Shown: positions 1 through 11,597 of the stretch, piece by piece | How positions within the stretch are numbered: the stretch's first letter is position 1 | How the letters are laid out: the number at the start of each line of letters is the position of its first letter | Assembly: GCF_031755915.1 (NCBI RefSeq) | Contig: NC_083389.1 | Span: forward strand, 1,488,001 to 1,552,000 | Reading direction: 5' to 3' | From: Ziziphus jujuba | Taxonomy: Eukaryota; Streptophyta; Magnoliopsida; Rosales; Rhamnaceae | Length of the DNA: 64,000 bases | Translations under genes and position numbers: made by a program | Notes under the pieces: model-generated | The model's database searches: none | What the model saw: the letters and a program-made list of their open reading frames with translations, nothing else | What the model was told of the DNA's origin: nothing

Positions 1-474
1 TATCAATTCTCATCTAAATAGAAAAAACTAACTAGGAAATAAATAGAGTTTACATGAAGGTAATAATATATATCTTAAATTCATCTTGAACAATTAAACC
101 AATTTATTAAAAATATGGTCTATTAAAAAGTGTGAATGGGCAAACAAAATATTATAATTCTTGGGATTCTTCACTAGAAGCTTCTACTTATAAAATCGTT
201 ACATGGTCATCGTGGTAAGATATGGTTAATAAGTGCACATTGATTTGCATCATTGTATGCTAATTTTGAATATATGCATAATGTATGCATTCCCATTATG
301 ATTATGATCATGTTGATTCTAACAGTTTGTATCATGATTTATCCAATTTTTTTTAATTTTGACCAAGTTTAATATGGGTTAACCGGGTGAAGGGTTTGGA
401 ATTGACTTTTTATTGATATGAGTTTGGGCGTTGACTTTTATACGGCTGCGAAAAGCTCTTAAATACAAGGACAT
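1..474. other. AT-rich stretch with no recognised feature
   Basis: This is AT-rich sequence with short open frames only. I see no domain, tRNA, LTR boundary or clear repeat here. It ends where a TGTAACACCCC motif, the usual start of a chromovirus LTR, begins at about 475. Confidence 0.5.
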
Positions 475-2335
475 TGTAACACCCCATACCAAATTTATGT
501 AGAAAGTTTTGATTTTTGATTAAATTTGACCATTTGATCGATATAGATACCAGAGTTGACTTTTTATTCTTAGAAGTTATAGCTTTAACTTGTGTACCAA
601 TATACAATACACGAGGTGAGTTCAAATTTGCGATCCTCATGCCTTAAGCTTCATTTTGGCCTATAAGTTGTAATTTTAGACTAAGGTTTGTGTATTTCTT
701 CTAGGTGAGCTATATGTTTATTACCCGATAAGAAAATAGTATTTTCAATATACTTATATTCTTGATATTACTTTAGACACTCGGGTAAATCGTAGGACGG
801 ATCTTGTGGAAGATCTAGAGTGATTCATAAATTATTGGTATGTGATATATTTTCAATATTTTTGTGTTATATATATTAATCTATATAAATTCTTGGTTTG
901 ACAGTTATATATATATACACATATATTTGTTCATGTTTATTTGTAAATTTTTATCAGACAGTTTAATATGTTTAAAAATAATTAATTCAAGCTATTGAAT
1001 GTCGATTTGAGATTTGAAAATCTATAAATTTTATTTAAAGATTTTGTTCATTTATTTATTAGTCTTATTTGACAAATCTTACTGTTGATAAGAAACATGT
1101 TAGTATTTATTTTCGAACACGGTTTATAAAATGGATTTGCTAAAAGGTTAGTATGCTTGTATTGCTTCTCACATGCATCATATAGTACTAGTGTTCCCTA
1201 TTCTTGTTATCATTAATTAGGGCGCATATATATTTAGCAATCCTATGGGAGCTAAGATGGAAAGGAGTAGGTAAGTACTTTATGATTTGAGCATCAGCCT
1301 CTCTCCACTTAGTTGTAGGATAGGAGGTTATTAATATCGATGCCTTTGGAATTTCAAAGGGTCGATTGCATATGTCTCTTCTCCCTCCTTTTTATCAGGT
1401 GGTGTTTAGGACGCCAAACATCCACCTGGCAACATTTAGAATATAATATGGTGCATCAGGTGTACATATGGTATTTTATGTATTTTAAATGTTTCAACAT
1501 AGATTTAAATCGTTTATTGGTTTATTTATTTAATTTAATTTAAATCGTTTTTAATTATGTTATTATTTCATTTTAATTATTTGTGAATATGATTATTTTT
1601 AGGATATTTATTTAAATGTCATTTTATCTTATTTTATTTTCTATAAAAATATTTTACAAATGCGGATATAAAAATGATCCGTTTATGAAAAAAAAATTTA
1701 AATTGCAAAACTTTTCAAAATGGGTGGACTAGCAGGGGTTTTGAGAGAAAAATTGTTTTTTGAATATTTATTTTATTTTCTTATCTTATTATTATTATAA
1801 TTGCTTTTATTTATTTTTATTAATATTCCAATTATTTATTATTATTATTATTATTATTTGTACTGTTAATATTAGAATGATACCATTTACTTGGATAATT
1901 AGCATCTCATTTGTTTTTTTTATTTTAGAAACATGTTCTCCTAGGTCCAGGTAGATAGCAGATGGACCGTAGCGCAACCCATTCAACTACGATGCTCTTT
2001 CAATTGTATCATGCAGTCTTTCCTATCTCTCATACTATTACTATTTTATTAGTATTGTTTTCTTTTATTTGTCATATATATATTTCAAATATTCTTAGAA
2101 TACTCTAATGGAAATTATAGACCTAGGGTACTATATTTATTCATTTATTTATTTTGTTGCTTACCATTTACTGGAGTACTAAAATTTATGGAAAAGTGTA
2201 GTAAATGGAAGGAATAAAGTGAATGTATGTTTAGGAAAATCTATATCTCAGGGAAGATGCTGCTGAACTTTTTGGAGAATTTTTTATGGTGTTTTCCCAA
2301 GTCGAGACCACCCTAAGGTTCTAGTAAGGAATTAT
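475..2335 (+). mobile_element. Degenerate chromovirus-type LTR (unit a)
   Basis: The segment starts with TGTAACACCCC and then follows, block by block, the layout of the intact long LTR at 38398-41372. There is a 'tcgtaggacggatcttg' block near 790, like 'gtcgtagaattgatcccg' in the intact LTR. An 'attagcatctca...ctaggtccagg' block lies near 1900. A 'gggaagatgctgctga' block lies near 2240, matching 'ggggaggtgctgccgg'. It is much AT-richer than the intact LTR, as expected for an old methylated copy. No TSD was found and the right boundary is approximate. The call rests on shared block order only. Confidence 0.45.
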
Positions 2336-4215
2336 GGAAGAGGTTTTAGCATTCATAGACAAGCAACACACTTTATTTGGAGTTATGGATAATAAGTTAT
2401 GTGTCTGTAAAGTTTCATGATTTGTTTTAGCCGTATTCGTCCCACAAGTAGCGTTTTCTTCAAAAAAGACAAAAAGATAAATTAGAAATGTCTTCTAACC
2501 ATGCCATCTGTCAAAATTTCAATGATTGACTAGCCAGGTTGTCCAAACTACACCCTCACAGGTGTTAAATTTGGGTTTTCTATAACTAGTGTTGTTCAAA
2601 TAACACCCCATGTTATTTGAACAACTCCCTACTAATCGAGTTAAATCCCAGTTTGGCTTGAGAAAAGAAATGGAGAAAGAATGTCAGATAAGACCCATTT
2701 TTTTCACCAAGGAAATAACCCTCCGTCGGCCACGTTTACCACCTCATTGCTTGCACCACCTTGTTGCCTTCATGAAACCTAACCTCTCCACCAAATCTCA
2801 CACTGGGAGGCTCATCGATGCATCGAAATCAATATCCAACTTCAACAGTCATGTCTTGATCCAATTGCTGGATTCATATCACTTCCAGGTCGAGGGGATA
2901 CTCTCTTCCATAATTTTCAAACTTCTTGAACATGATTCTAACCTCCTTTTAGCTCGAATCAAGCATGTATGACTGGTAGAGTGAAACCCACTTTGGCGGT
3001 GACTTTTAAGCGAGGAATCCATTCACCACCAACCATCTGTGGGGTAGGTAAATTCACAAATGAAATACCCATTCCTTTAGCTTCAATTTGGTGTAATATT
3101 CTTAAATTTTGGTTGAGTATTGAGTATAAACCAAAATGGGGAAACTTTAGGATAATACCTGGTAAAATTTGGCCCAGAATGTAAAATTAGTTTGTATTTT
3201 GTGATGCATATAAGCTTCTAATGTCATGGAAAACTAGTTGAAGGTCTAATTTCATTAGAATAACAAATGCTAGAAAAATTCCAATTTTAGACACTAGATG
3301 GGTTTATACAAATTCTTCGGGGGACTGTGTGCATATTTATATATATATAAAGAAAATGTATATAAATATTTACATAGGTTATGGTTAGTCATGATGTTAT
3401 CAGAGCTAGCATAATGCCTCAATTTTTCAATCTAAAGTATCGTTTCTATATATGCATCTTAAATGTAATTTAGCTTATTACAAGTTGTCTCACAATTTAT
3501 CGGTTACTAACTTTATATGTATATATTTCGATAGACTATACATTTTAGGATCTGGGATCCAAGTTATTTTTATCTCTCATTATTATTATTATTATTATTA
3601 TATTTTTATTTACATATATGTGATTGGTATATTCATGAAATGCTGAAAAAAAAAGTGATATTGTTGTAAGTGAAAACTTAGGAAAAGATGAGGCCATCTT
3701 GGGGTTTAGGTAGTAAGTTCTAGGAAGGATCCTGACACATGTAAATGTATTTTTGGTTTATTATTTATTACTTATATTTATATTCCTATGCTATTGTTAT
3801 CGAAGTTCTACAAATTTGTGAAAATTCGTAGCAAGACAGGGAGGAAACATTTGGGAGAGTCTAATTTACAAGGAAGATGCTGCTGCATTTTCTGTAAAAT
3901 TTTTGGTGGAGTTTCTTTTAGTCAATGCCATCCTAGAGTTCCGATAGATAGCCCTATAAGGGTCTTGGCAGTTTGGTTGGAAGTAATGTTTTATGATTAT
4001 TACTAGATTTATGTGATTTTAAGATGCATCATATAATACTAGTGTTATGTATTATTGTTATCATTAATTAGCCTGCAGATACTAATTAACCATCCTACTG
4101 GAGCAAAGGTGAGAGATAGTAGATAGGTATTTTACGAGGTAAGCATAAGGTGAGCATTAGTCACCCTTTTCTTAGTCGTAGGATGGTAGGTTGTTAGTAT
4201 AGGCACCTCTGGGAT
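2336..4215 (+). mobile_element. Degenerate chromovirus-type LTR material (unit b)
   Basis: The same LTR blocks recur after unit a. 'ttcatagacaagc...agttatgg' near 2352 resembles 'ttcatagactagcgg...agttatgg' of the intact LTR at 38705-38755. The 2490-2560 part resembles the block around its 'ccacgtgtcagtttctgattgg'. 3840-3990 repeats the 'gaagatgctgctg' LTR-end block also seen near 2240, and 4020-4210 repeats the block at 1170-1360. The last two blocks are in swapped order compared with unit a, so at least one internal rearrangement has occurred. The 120-codon frame at 2610-2972 falls inside this LTR-like sequence and is not a believable gene. The whole segment recurs inverted at 22100-24480. 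Confidence 0.4.
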
Positions 4216-4216
4216 G

Positions 4217-4549
4217 CAATGGCTTCTGCTACAGCTGTACTCGCTTGGATATCATACTTGCTACAAGAGATAGGAATCTCTTATGCTAAACTGATCAAAC
4301 TATACTTTGACAACACTAGTGCTCTTTATCTCACCATTAATCCAGTCTTTCATAATAGAACAAAACACATCCAGCTAGACTATCATTTTATTCGGGAGAA
4401 AATTACATCTGGAGATACAAACACACAGTACTTACCATCTACTTACTAAGTTGCAGATCTGTTCACAAAACCCCTCAGTTGTTTTCAATTTGTTCATTTT
4501 CAAAGCAAATTGGAAGTTCATAACCTTCCACTTGCCAGTTTGAGGGGGA
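4217..4549 (+). pseudogene. Ty1/copia RNase H C-terminal remnant with polypurine tract
   Basis: The translation from 4219 contains copia RNase H hallmarks: an 'LAWISYLLQEIGIS' segment, then 'DNTSALYL', 'NRTKHIQLDYHF' and 'REKI'. After a stop in the 'STY' segment at 4447, the expected ADLFTKPL end of copia pol is still readable at about 4453-4476. A polypurine tract (TTGAGGGGGA, about 4540-4549) follows directly, where the 3' LTR should begin. RNase H removes the RNA strand of the RNA-DNA hybrid during reverse transcription. Only about the last 100 codons of pol survive; everything upstream is replaced by chromovirus-like LTR sequence. The first ~60 bp recur inverted at 22059-22130. Confidence 0.8.
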
Positions 4550-5221
4550 TGATAAGCTAGATGTGCATGTCCTAGAGCCATGTCAATGTATATCCATGTC
4601 ATCATATAACAAAGACTAGCAAGAGTTTATTTTAGATAGTGTGATTCATCAAAACATTTTTTATCAGAATATTTTTCAAAAGGAAAAAATAGATAAATAA
4701 ATTGTTATTAATTATTATTATTTTTCTAAGGAGAAAAATATATAAACATATCATCAACTAATTGAGATTTAGATAAAAACAATTGAAGAATAATTTTTAG
4801 GTTGAATGACTATTAATTAAATATTTATGCCACATAGAATAGAAGCTTTTCCAACCTTTATATCACATATAGATAATAATTCACATAGCTATTGGAGATG
4901 GCTACCTAGCTGATGCAGTCATAATTGACATGTATGTATGTATGGTGTGTAATAATGCCATTACAGGTTATTATATTGCAACTTTATGTTAACATTCTCA
5001 TAAATATGCCTATTTTTTTACAAACAAAATATTTATCAAATTATATTACCCTTTTATCTTCAAAGATTTCTGGAACTAATTCTTTTTTTTTTTTTTTTTT
5101 TTGCAAGAACTAATTCTTGTTATGTATGTCATGTATGCATGCAATATAGCCAATGATTGTCAAATTAATTCATCACAAATTTAGGATTTATTTCATTTGG
5201 ATCTTTGAAGTTTGCAATCAT
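4550..5221 (+). repeat. Copia 3' LTR remnant and flank, mirrored at 16570-17150
   Basis: TGATAAGC directly after the polypurine tract is the probable start of the copia LTR. Most of the LTR appears to be missing here, because the mirrored copy on the right (17150-17603) carries about 450 extra bases at this point. The rest (about 4620-5221) is found in reverse complement at 16570-17150, including the stretch around 'tgatgcagtcataattgaca'. No coding sequence is seen. Confidence 0.5.
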
Positions 5222-7099
5222 TACAATTTAAAACATATATCAAACATACTGCAGAAATAGAAAAAAAAAAAAAACCATGAATTTTTTAAAAACTAAATAT
5301 CTTCAATTATGTTTTTTTTTTTCTCTTTTAAGACAACATAAAAAAATGTGTATAAAAGAGATTTTTATTTTAGTCTTTTATTCCTTTTCGTATTTGCTAT
5401 TTTTTATTTTTTAATATATTAATATTATTATCTAATGGTTATATTTTTATCATTTTATATTAAAAATAAATAATTTTAATGTATATTTAGTACGTGTATT
5501 TTTCAATTTATAATAAATATTATACGTATATATAAATTTAATAAACTTTTCACTTACATATTCTTCAGCTAAATTTTTCTCCATATTTTTAAATAAATTA
5601 AATGATTTATACACGTACGTACTATTTATGTTTTTTTGCCATTCCGTATTTTTCCAACTTTGAGAGAAAGTTGAAGAAGCTTTTAGAAAAGGTAAACAAA
5701 ATATAAGAGAATAAGAAATGAAAATATTTTCATTGTTACTTAAAGAGTCCTTGATCAATGCTCATACAAACACCAACGGGCTCTATTTGTAGGGCTTACA
5801 AAAGATAAAATATAGTAGTAGGACTAATTAATATAGAATATGTAAAAGGAATGTCAAAATTCTCTCTCCCATGAGTAGGGATTGATCGCTTGATTCTAAC
5901 TTGCACATAATCACATAAGTTATCGTTTGGTTTCTTGCCTCAATATGACCAATATATAGATGTATATTAGATATGGGTAGAATGCATTTTCGTATTCTAA
6001 AGTTTAAGAGTGATGTAATTTCAACTTTAAACTTTTGATTTGGATAATTCAAACTTTGAATTTTCAAAACCATTACAAATTGATTCACTTTATAATGGTG
6101 GTGTTAAAATTAATGGGGATGATATTAGTTTCACATCATGCTATGTCATAATTATTTTTCAGAAATAACAAATAATTTAAAATTTTAAAAAAATTACATT
6201 TGTTATTTTTCCATTTATACATATTGTCTTTTATTTGAAAATTAGACCAAAATATTTTTGATTCTAAAATTAGACCAAAATAAAAATAAAAATTAAATTA
6301 AATTTTTGTTCTAATAAAAAAAAATTAGTAGAGCAAAAATTAAAAATAATTTTTATGCCCAAACAAAAAAAAAAGAAGGAAAATTAGACCAACGTAAGAA
6401 ACAAATTAGACCAAATTTTTAAAAATAAAATTAATTTTTTTTTTAAAATTAGATTGAAAAAATAAAGTTTTCTCATTTTCCTGTTTTCCATCTTCTTATT
6501 CTAGAATTCTTTATGATACCCTTAAATAAACATCAAAAAAAGAAAAAAAGACCAGAATATGAAAAAAAAAAAAAAAAAGACCAAATTTTTAAAAAATAAA
6601 AATATTTATTTTTAATTAGACCAAAAAAATAATGTTTTTTCAGTTTCCTTTCTTTCATCTTCTTATTTTAAAATTCTTAATAGTATCAATGTGCAATTTA
6701 CCTTTAAATAAATATGAAAGTTAAAAAGGGATGAAAATTCTAGATAAATACAATTTTATTAATATTTACGGAATTTTTATCAAGATGGAATTTATCTATC
6801 AAGCCTATTAGTTATCTAGAAGCTTATGTTGGTGCCTATACAAAAGGGGTCCAAGCTTTATTTTTGACACTTAAAAATTTCCTCAAATATCATCGCTTAT
6901 TTCTCTCAGTTTTAGTTCTTCAAGTTCATAGTTTTAGTTTATTTATTTTTTCATTTGATCCATTTATTTCATAGTCAAGTTTCTTTTTAGTGTTTCTATT
7001 TTGTCATTAAGATTTTATTTTTATTAAAGTCATTTTTATTCTTTTGAAGCATTATAACCCATTTTAGAATTCTCTTTCATTGTTAGCTTCTGATATAAT

Positions 7100-7815
7100 T
7101 GTAACACCTTGTCTCCATAGGCGAATCTGTCACTCTCTACTGATATTGTTCCCAATTAGCCACCGCACTAGGCATAAGGTTTTTTATTCAGAGTTTCCAG
7201 GAGGTCACTGTCCTTGGATTATTCTCATGTAAGCAAGCTTAACTTCGGAGCTTTTTTGAGACCTGAAGCCAACAATTTTGAAAATTCGGTTTTTTTAGAG
7301 TGACTATTATTATATTTGAACCATCTTATGTTCCACACTAGATAGCCTACCAACGCCCCGCACCCGCCCACACTGATCATCACAATCTACCTCCCTTAGG
7401 GTCCAACATCCTCATTGGTACACTTCCGATTTGGGTACAAGTTTTGATACCATTCATACTCATTGGTAAACTTTCGGTTTGGGTACAGCTTTGATACCAT
7501 TTGTAGCACCCCGCCTTCACTAATGGACCTATCACTCTCTGCCAATATTGTTGGCAATTTAGCCATCACATTTGGTATGAAATTTTTTGTTTAGAGCTTC
7601 CCAAGAGGTCATTTATCCTTGAACTACTCTCGCCTGAGCATGCTTAACTTCAGAGTTTTTTTGAATCTTGAAGCCAACCGCTTTAAAAAGGTCTCAATAT
7701 TGTGATAGTGATCATACTTACATTTGAACCATCCCCTATTTCACACCTAGGTGATGTGGGATTAGATACCAGGTAGTCTACCAGTGCCCCATACCCGATC
7801 ACATTGGTCGTCACA
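7100..7815 (-). mobile_element. Cassandra-type TRIM retrotransposon, left copy
   Basis: On the minus strand this has TRIM architecture: 5' LTR at 7502-7815, a tRNA-Met-like primer binding site (complement of GCTTTGATACCA) at 7488-7499, about 90 bp of non-coding internal sequence, a polypurine tract at 7386-7397 and a 3' LTR at 7100-7384. The LTRs end in TGTGAC...GTTACA-type termini. Each LTR contains a 5S-rRNA-like block (minus strand near 7235-7180 and 7650-7590) with the A-box-like AGTTAAGC and the 'tcctgggaa'-type region. Cassandra elements are defined by 5S RNA sequence in their LTRs and encode no protein, so they depend on enzymes supplied in trans. The two LTRs differ at many sites, so the copy is old. 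Confidence 0.8.
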
Positions 7816-8110
7816 CAATTGCCTGATTATTTTATTATTCATTTTATTTTCCTTCAGTTTAGTATTTAATTTGAAGGTGGCATGTGCTGTACATCACAGA
7901 GATTGCTTAATATTATCAATGTCAAGACCCAACCAAGAAACCTTTTGGAGCTCCCAAGTGGCCATATCTAGGGAAAGTTCTACTAGAGATTCAATAGAAC
8001 ATGCTGGCAGAACCCCCGCTACAATACGAACATTCCCAAAAATACAACCTTGCTATTTAAAAAACACTTCAATATAAATATACAACTCCATAACTTCCAC
8101 AAATACAATT

Positions 8111-8689
8111 CCACAATTTGGTTTTTATGAAGAATTTTTATAAAATTAATTTTATCCCTTTACACATCGATTTCATATGGAAAATTGTATTTTGGGTTTT
8201 GTGAAGATAGTTTTATAATGGGGAATTCAAATCAAATGTTTGTGTGAGTTTTTCCATGAAAAATAAATTTCAAAGGTTGAATTTTAATTTATTATATATA
8301 TATATGGATTATTATTATTATTATTATTTGGAATGTCTCCTTCACATCTTTTTACAAGTAATCTCTTTCTATTATTATTATTATTATTACTATTAATGTT
8401 ATTCACCATTCACTAGGATGTTTATCATCTCACATTTTTCTTGTTTCAAATTCTGTCCTCCTAGGTTTTGGTTGATAGCTGGTTGTTTCTTATCCCTTCT
8501 GTAACGCGTCTTGCATTCCTGTGCTTTGCAAAGTATTCTACCCTTTTTTTCTTCTCTTTTTTTCCAAATTCCATTGTTCAATATTTCTATTTGGATTAAT
8601 CTAATTACTTTTTACAAATGTTCATATGATAGTATGGACTTAGGGTGTGTGTGTGATGTGATATCTAAAGTGTTGGAAATTGTTGAATT
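8111..8689. other. Central spacer of the palindrome
   Basis: About 580 bp lie between the palindrome arms. It contains two ATT trinucleotide runs (about 8311-8330 and 8371-8391) and no plausible gene. The short frames on both strands look accidental. Confidence 0.5.
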
Positions 8690-9137
8690 GTATTTGTGGA
8701 AGTTGTGGAGTTGGTATATTTAAATTGAAGTGTGTTTTAAATAGCAAGGTTGTATTTTTTCGAATGTCCATATCGTAGCGGGGATTCTGCCAGCATGTGC
8801 CATTGAATCTCTAGTAGAACATTCCCTAGATACGGCCACTTGGGAGTCCTAAAAGGTTTCTTGGTTGGGTCTTGACATTGATAATATTAAGCAATCTCTG
8901 TGATGTACAAGGCATGCCACCTTCAAATTAAATACTAAACTGAAGAAAAATAAAATGAATAATAAAATAATTAGGCAATTATGACGACCAATGTGATCGG
9001 GTATGGGGCACTGGTAAGCTACCTGATATCTAATCCCACATCACTTAGGTGTGGAACAAGGGATGGTTCAAATGTAAGTATGATTACTATCACAATGTTG
9101 AGACCTTTTCAAAGTAGTTGGCTTCAAGATTCAAAAG

Positions 9138-9203
9138 AACTTCAAGTTAAGCATGCTTCGGCGAGAGTAGTTCAAGGATGGGTGACCCCTTTGGAAGCTC
9201 TGA
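9138..9203 (+). promoter_or_regulatory. 5S-rRNA-like internal Pol III control region in Cassandra 5' LTR
   Basis: The order 'aagttaagcatgcttcgg', 'cgagagtag' and 'aaggatgggtgacc' follows the A box, intermediate element and C box of plant 5S rRNA genes. In 5S genes these bind TFIIIA and TFIIIC and drive RNA polymerase III. This copy keeps the C-box core AGGATGGGTGACC intact, so it is the better preserved of the two in this element. Confidence 0.75.
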
Positions 9204-9547
9204 ACAAAAAATTTCATACCAAATGCAATGGCTAAATTGCCAACAATATTGGCAGAGAATGACAGGTCTTTCAGTGAAGAAAGGATGCAAGAAATGGTAT
9301 CAAAGCCTGTACTCAAATCGAATGTTTAACATGACTACGAATGGTATCAAAACTCATACCCAAATTGGAAGTGTACGAATGAGGACATTGGGCTCTAAGG
9401 GAGGTGGATTATGATGATCAGTGTGTGCTAGTGCGGGGGCATTGGTAGGCTATCTGGTGTGGAACATAGGATGATTCAAATATAACAATAGTCACTATTA
9501 AAATATAAACATCAACTTTTCAAGGTTGTTGGCTTCAGGGTTCGAAA

Positions 9548-9612
9548 GAGTTCCGAAGTTAAGCTTGTTTATGTGAGAGTAATCCAAGGATGATGACCTC
9601 CTGGAAACTCTG
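9548..9612 (+). promoter_or_regulatory. 5S-rRNA-like internal Pol III control region in Cassandra 3' LTR
   Basis: 'agttccgaagttaagctt', 'gtgagagtaat' and 'ggatgatgacctcctgg' again follow 5S rRNA order, including the 'gacctcctgg' end that the 5' copy lacks. The C box has a change (GATGATGACC for GATGGGTGACC), so function is doubtful. Confidence 0.7.
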
Positions 9613-10079
9613 AATAAAAAACCTTATGCCTAGTGCAGTGGCTAATTGGGAACAGTATCAGTAGAGAGTGATGGATTCGCCTATGGAGGCAAGTTGTTAC
9701 AATTATATCAGAAGCAAACAACAAAAGAGAATCCTAAAATGGGCTATAATGCTTCAAAAGAATAAAATGACTTTAATAAAAATAAAATCTTAATGACAAA
9801 ATAGAAACACTAAAAAGAAACTTGTCTATGAAATAAATGGATCAAATGAAAAAATAAATAAAATAAAACTATGAACTTGAAGAACTAAAATTGAGAGAAA
9901 GAAGCGATGATATTTGTGGAAATTTTTAGGTGTATCAAAAATAAAGCTTGGAGCCGTTTTGTATAGGCACCAACATAAGCTTCTATATAACTAAAAGGCT
10001 TGATAGATAAATTCCATCTTGATAAAAATTCCCTAAATATTAATAAAATTGTATTTATCTAGAATTTTGATCCCTCTTT

Positions 10080-10560
10080 TAAATTTCATATTTATTTAAA
10101 GGTAGATTGCACTTTGATACTATAAAGAATTTTAGAATAAGAAGATGAAAGAGAGGAAAATGAAAAAAAATTTATTTTTTTGTCTAATTTCAAAAAAAAA
10201 AAATTGGTCTTTTTCTTTTCATATTCTGTTTTTTTTTTTTAATGTTTATTTAAGGGTACCATAAAGAATTTTAGAATAAAAAGATGGAAAAGAGGAAAAT
10301 GAGAAAAATTGATTTTTTAGTCTAATTTAAAAAATATATATAATTTTTTTTTTTCATCTTCTTTTTTTTTTTTTTTTTTTAATTTAAGGGTACCATAAAG
10401 AATTTTAGAATAAGAAGATGGAAAAGAGGAAAATGAGAAAACTTTATTTTTTTAGTCTAATTTTAAAAATAAAATTAATTATTTTTCTTTTTAAAAATTT
10501 GGTCTGATTTTCTTTTCTTGCTCTGGTCTAATTTTCTTTTTCTTTTTTTATTTTGGGCAT
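10080..10560 (+). repeat. Diverged tandem repeat, unit about 140 bp
   Basis: The block 'aagaattttagaataagaagatgg' followed by 'gaggaaaatga', 'tttagtctaattt' and a T-rich run recurs near 10123, 10264 and 10399. Related units occur at 15990-16250 and, inverted, at 6440-6690. It is non-coding. Confidence 0.55.
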
Positions 10561-11597
10561 AAAAAATATTTTTAATTTTTGCTTTGGTAAAATGTTTTTT
10601 ATTAGACCAAAAATTTTAATTTTATTTTAATTTTTATTTTGCTCTAGTTTTAGGTTCAAAAATATTTTAATTATGATTGTGGGTATTTTCATTTAATTAA
10701 GGACACAATTTTTCAAACAACAAACCACAAATATAAATGGAAAAATAACTAATGTATTTTTGCAATGGTTTTAAAAATTCAGAGTTTAAATTACCTAAAT
10801 CAAAAGTTCAGAGTTAAAATTACACCACTCTTAAACTTTAGAATATCAAAATGCATTTTACCCCATATCCAATATACATCTATATATTGGTCATACTGAG
10901 GCAAGAAATCAAGCAATAACTTCTGTGATTATGTGCAAGTGAGAATCAAGTGATCAATCCCTGCTTATGGGAGAGAGAATTTTGACATTCTTTTTGCATA
11001 TTCTACATTAATTATTCCTATTACTATATTTTATCTTTTGTAAGCTCTACAAATAGAACCCGTTGGTGTTTGTATGAGCATTGATCAAAGACTTTAAGTA
11101 ACAATGAAAATATTTCCATTTCTTATTCTCTTATATTTTCTTTATCTTTTCTAAAAGCTTCGTCAACTTTCTCTCATGGTTGGCAAAATATGGAGTGGCA
11201 AAAAAAAAACATAAATAGTACATACATGTATAAATCATTTAATTTATTCAAAAATATGGAGAAAATTTTAGTAGAAGAATATTTGAGTGGGAAGTTTATA
11301 AAATTGATATATAAGTATAATATTTTTATTTTTAAAAAATACAGGTACTAAATATACATTAAAATTATTTATTTTTAATATAAAATGATAAAAATGTAAC
11401 CATTAGATAATAATAGTTAATATATTAAAAAAATAAAAATAGAAAATACTAAAAATAATAAAAGACTAAAATAAAAAAAATCACTTTTATACATATTTTT
11501 TTATGCTGTCATAAAAGAGAAAATAAATAATTGAAAATATTTAGTTTTTAAAAAAATCATTTTTTTTTCATTTCTGCAATATGTTTAATACAAGTTT

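Larger units (their letters stand above)
1805..8110. repeat. Left arm of the large inverted structure
   Basis: Reading this segment in reverse complement reproduces three blocks to its right: 8690-11597 (partner of 5222-8110), 15317-17603 (partner of about 4550-7384) and 22059-24480 (partner of 1805-4275). Shared landmarks include the 'gcatcgcagtcgaatgggttgcgcag' region near 24312, mirrored near 1975, and the copia, Cassandra and chromovirus-LTR pieces. The outer ends, near 1805 and 24480, are fuzzy and lie in simple AT-rich sequence. The arm holds only transposon-derived sequence. Confidence 0.75.
8980..9701 (+). mobile_element. Cassandra-type TRIM retrotransposon, right copy
   Basis: This is the mirror image of the element at 7100-7815. 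5' LTR 8980-9292, primer binding site TGGTATCAAAGC at 9295-9306, internal stretch of about 90 bp with no coding capacity, polypurine tract AAGGGAGGTGGA at 9397-9408, and 3' LTR 9410-9701 ending in GTTACA. A second degenerate primer-site-like sequence (TATATCAGAAGC) directly follows the 3' LTR. That could mean the LTR was once shared with a further internal region, giving a tandem LTR-internal-LTR-internal array. Both LTRs carry a 5S-rRNA-like promoter block. The partial ORFs here are accidental. Confidence 0.82.
5222..11597. repeat. ~6.4 kb palindrome (arms 5222-8110 and 8690-11597)
   Basis: The two arms are reverse complements of each other and are separated by about 580 bp (8111-8689). Landmarks pair from the centre outward: 'aatacaaccttgctattt' near 8041 with its complement near 8745, 'gggtcttgacattgataat' near 8868 with its complement near 7913, the Cassandra element in each arm, and the 'aacccgttggtgtttgtatgagc' block near 11056 with its complement near 5760. 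The arms have diverged by many substitutions and indels, so the duplication is not recent. Confidence 0.75.

Noticed and set aside
2610..2972. 120-codon frame with a partly conserved mirror copy at 23392-23601
   Set aside because: Both lie in matching parts of the inverted arms, within degenerate LTR-like sequence. The shared peptide reflects duplicated DNA, and the mirror copy is truncated.
8300..8395. CRISPR-like or satellite array
   Set aside because: These are simple ATT trinucleotide runs without spacers; similar runs occur near 1835, 3580 and 15050.
9138..9203. A genuine nuclear 5S rRNA gene
   Set aside because: Only the internal promoter region resembles 5S rRNA; the flanks are LTR sequence, with primer site and polypurine tract in TRIM positions.
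5222..11597. A classic DNA transposon with long terminal inverted repeats (foldback or MULE)
   Set aside because: No transposase, no defined terminal motif and no target duplication at the arm ends were found, and the arms consist of retrotransposon pieces. It is kept as an unexplained inverted structure.
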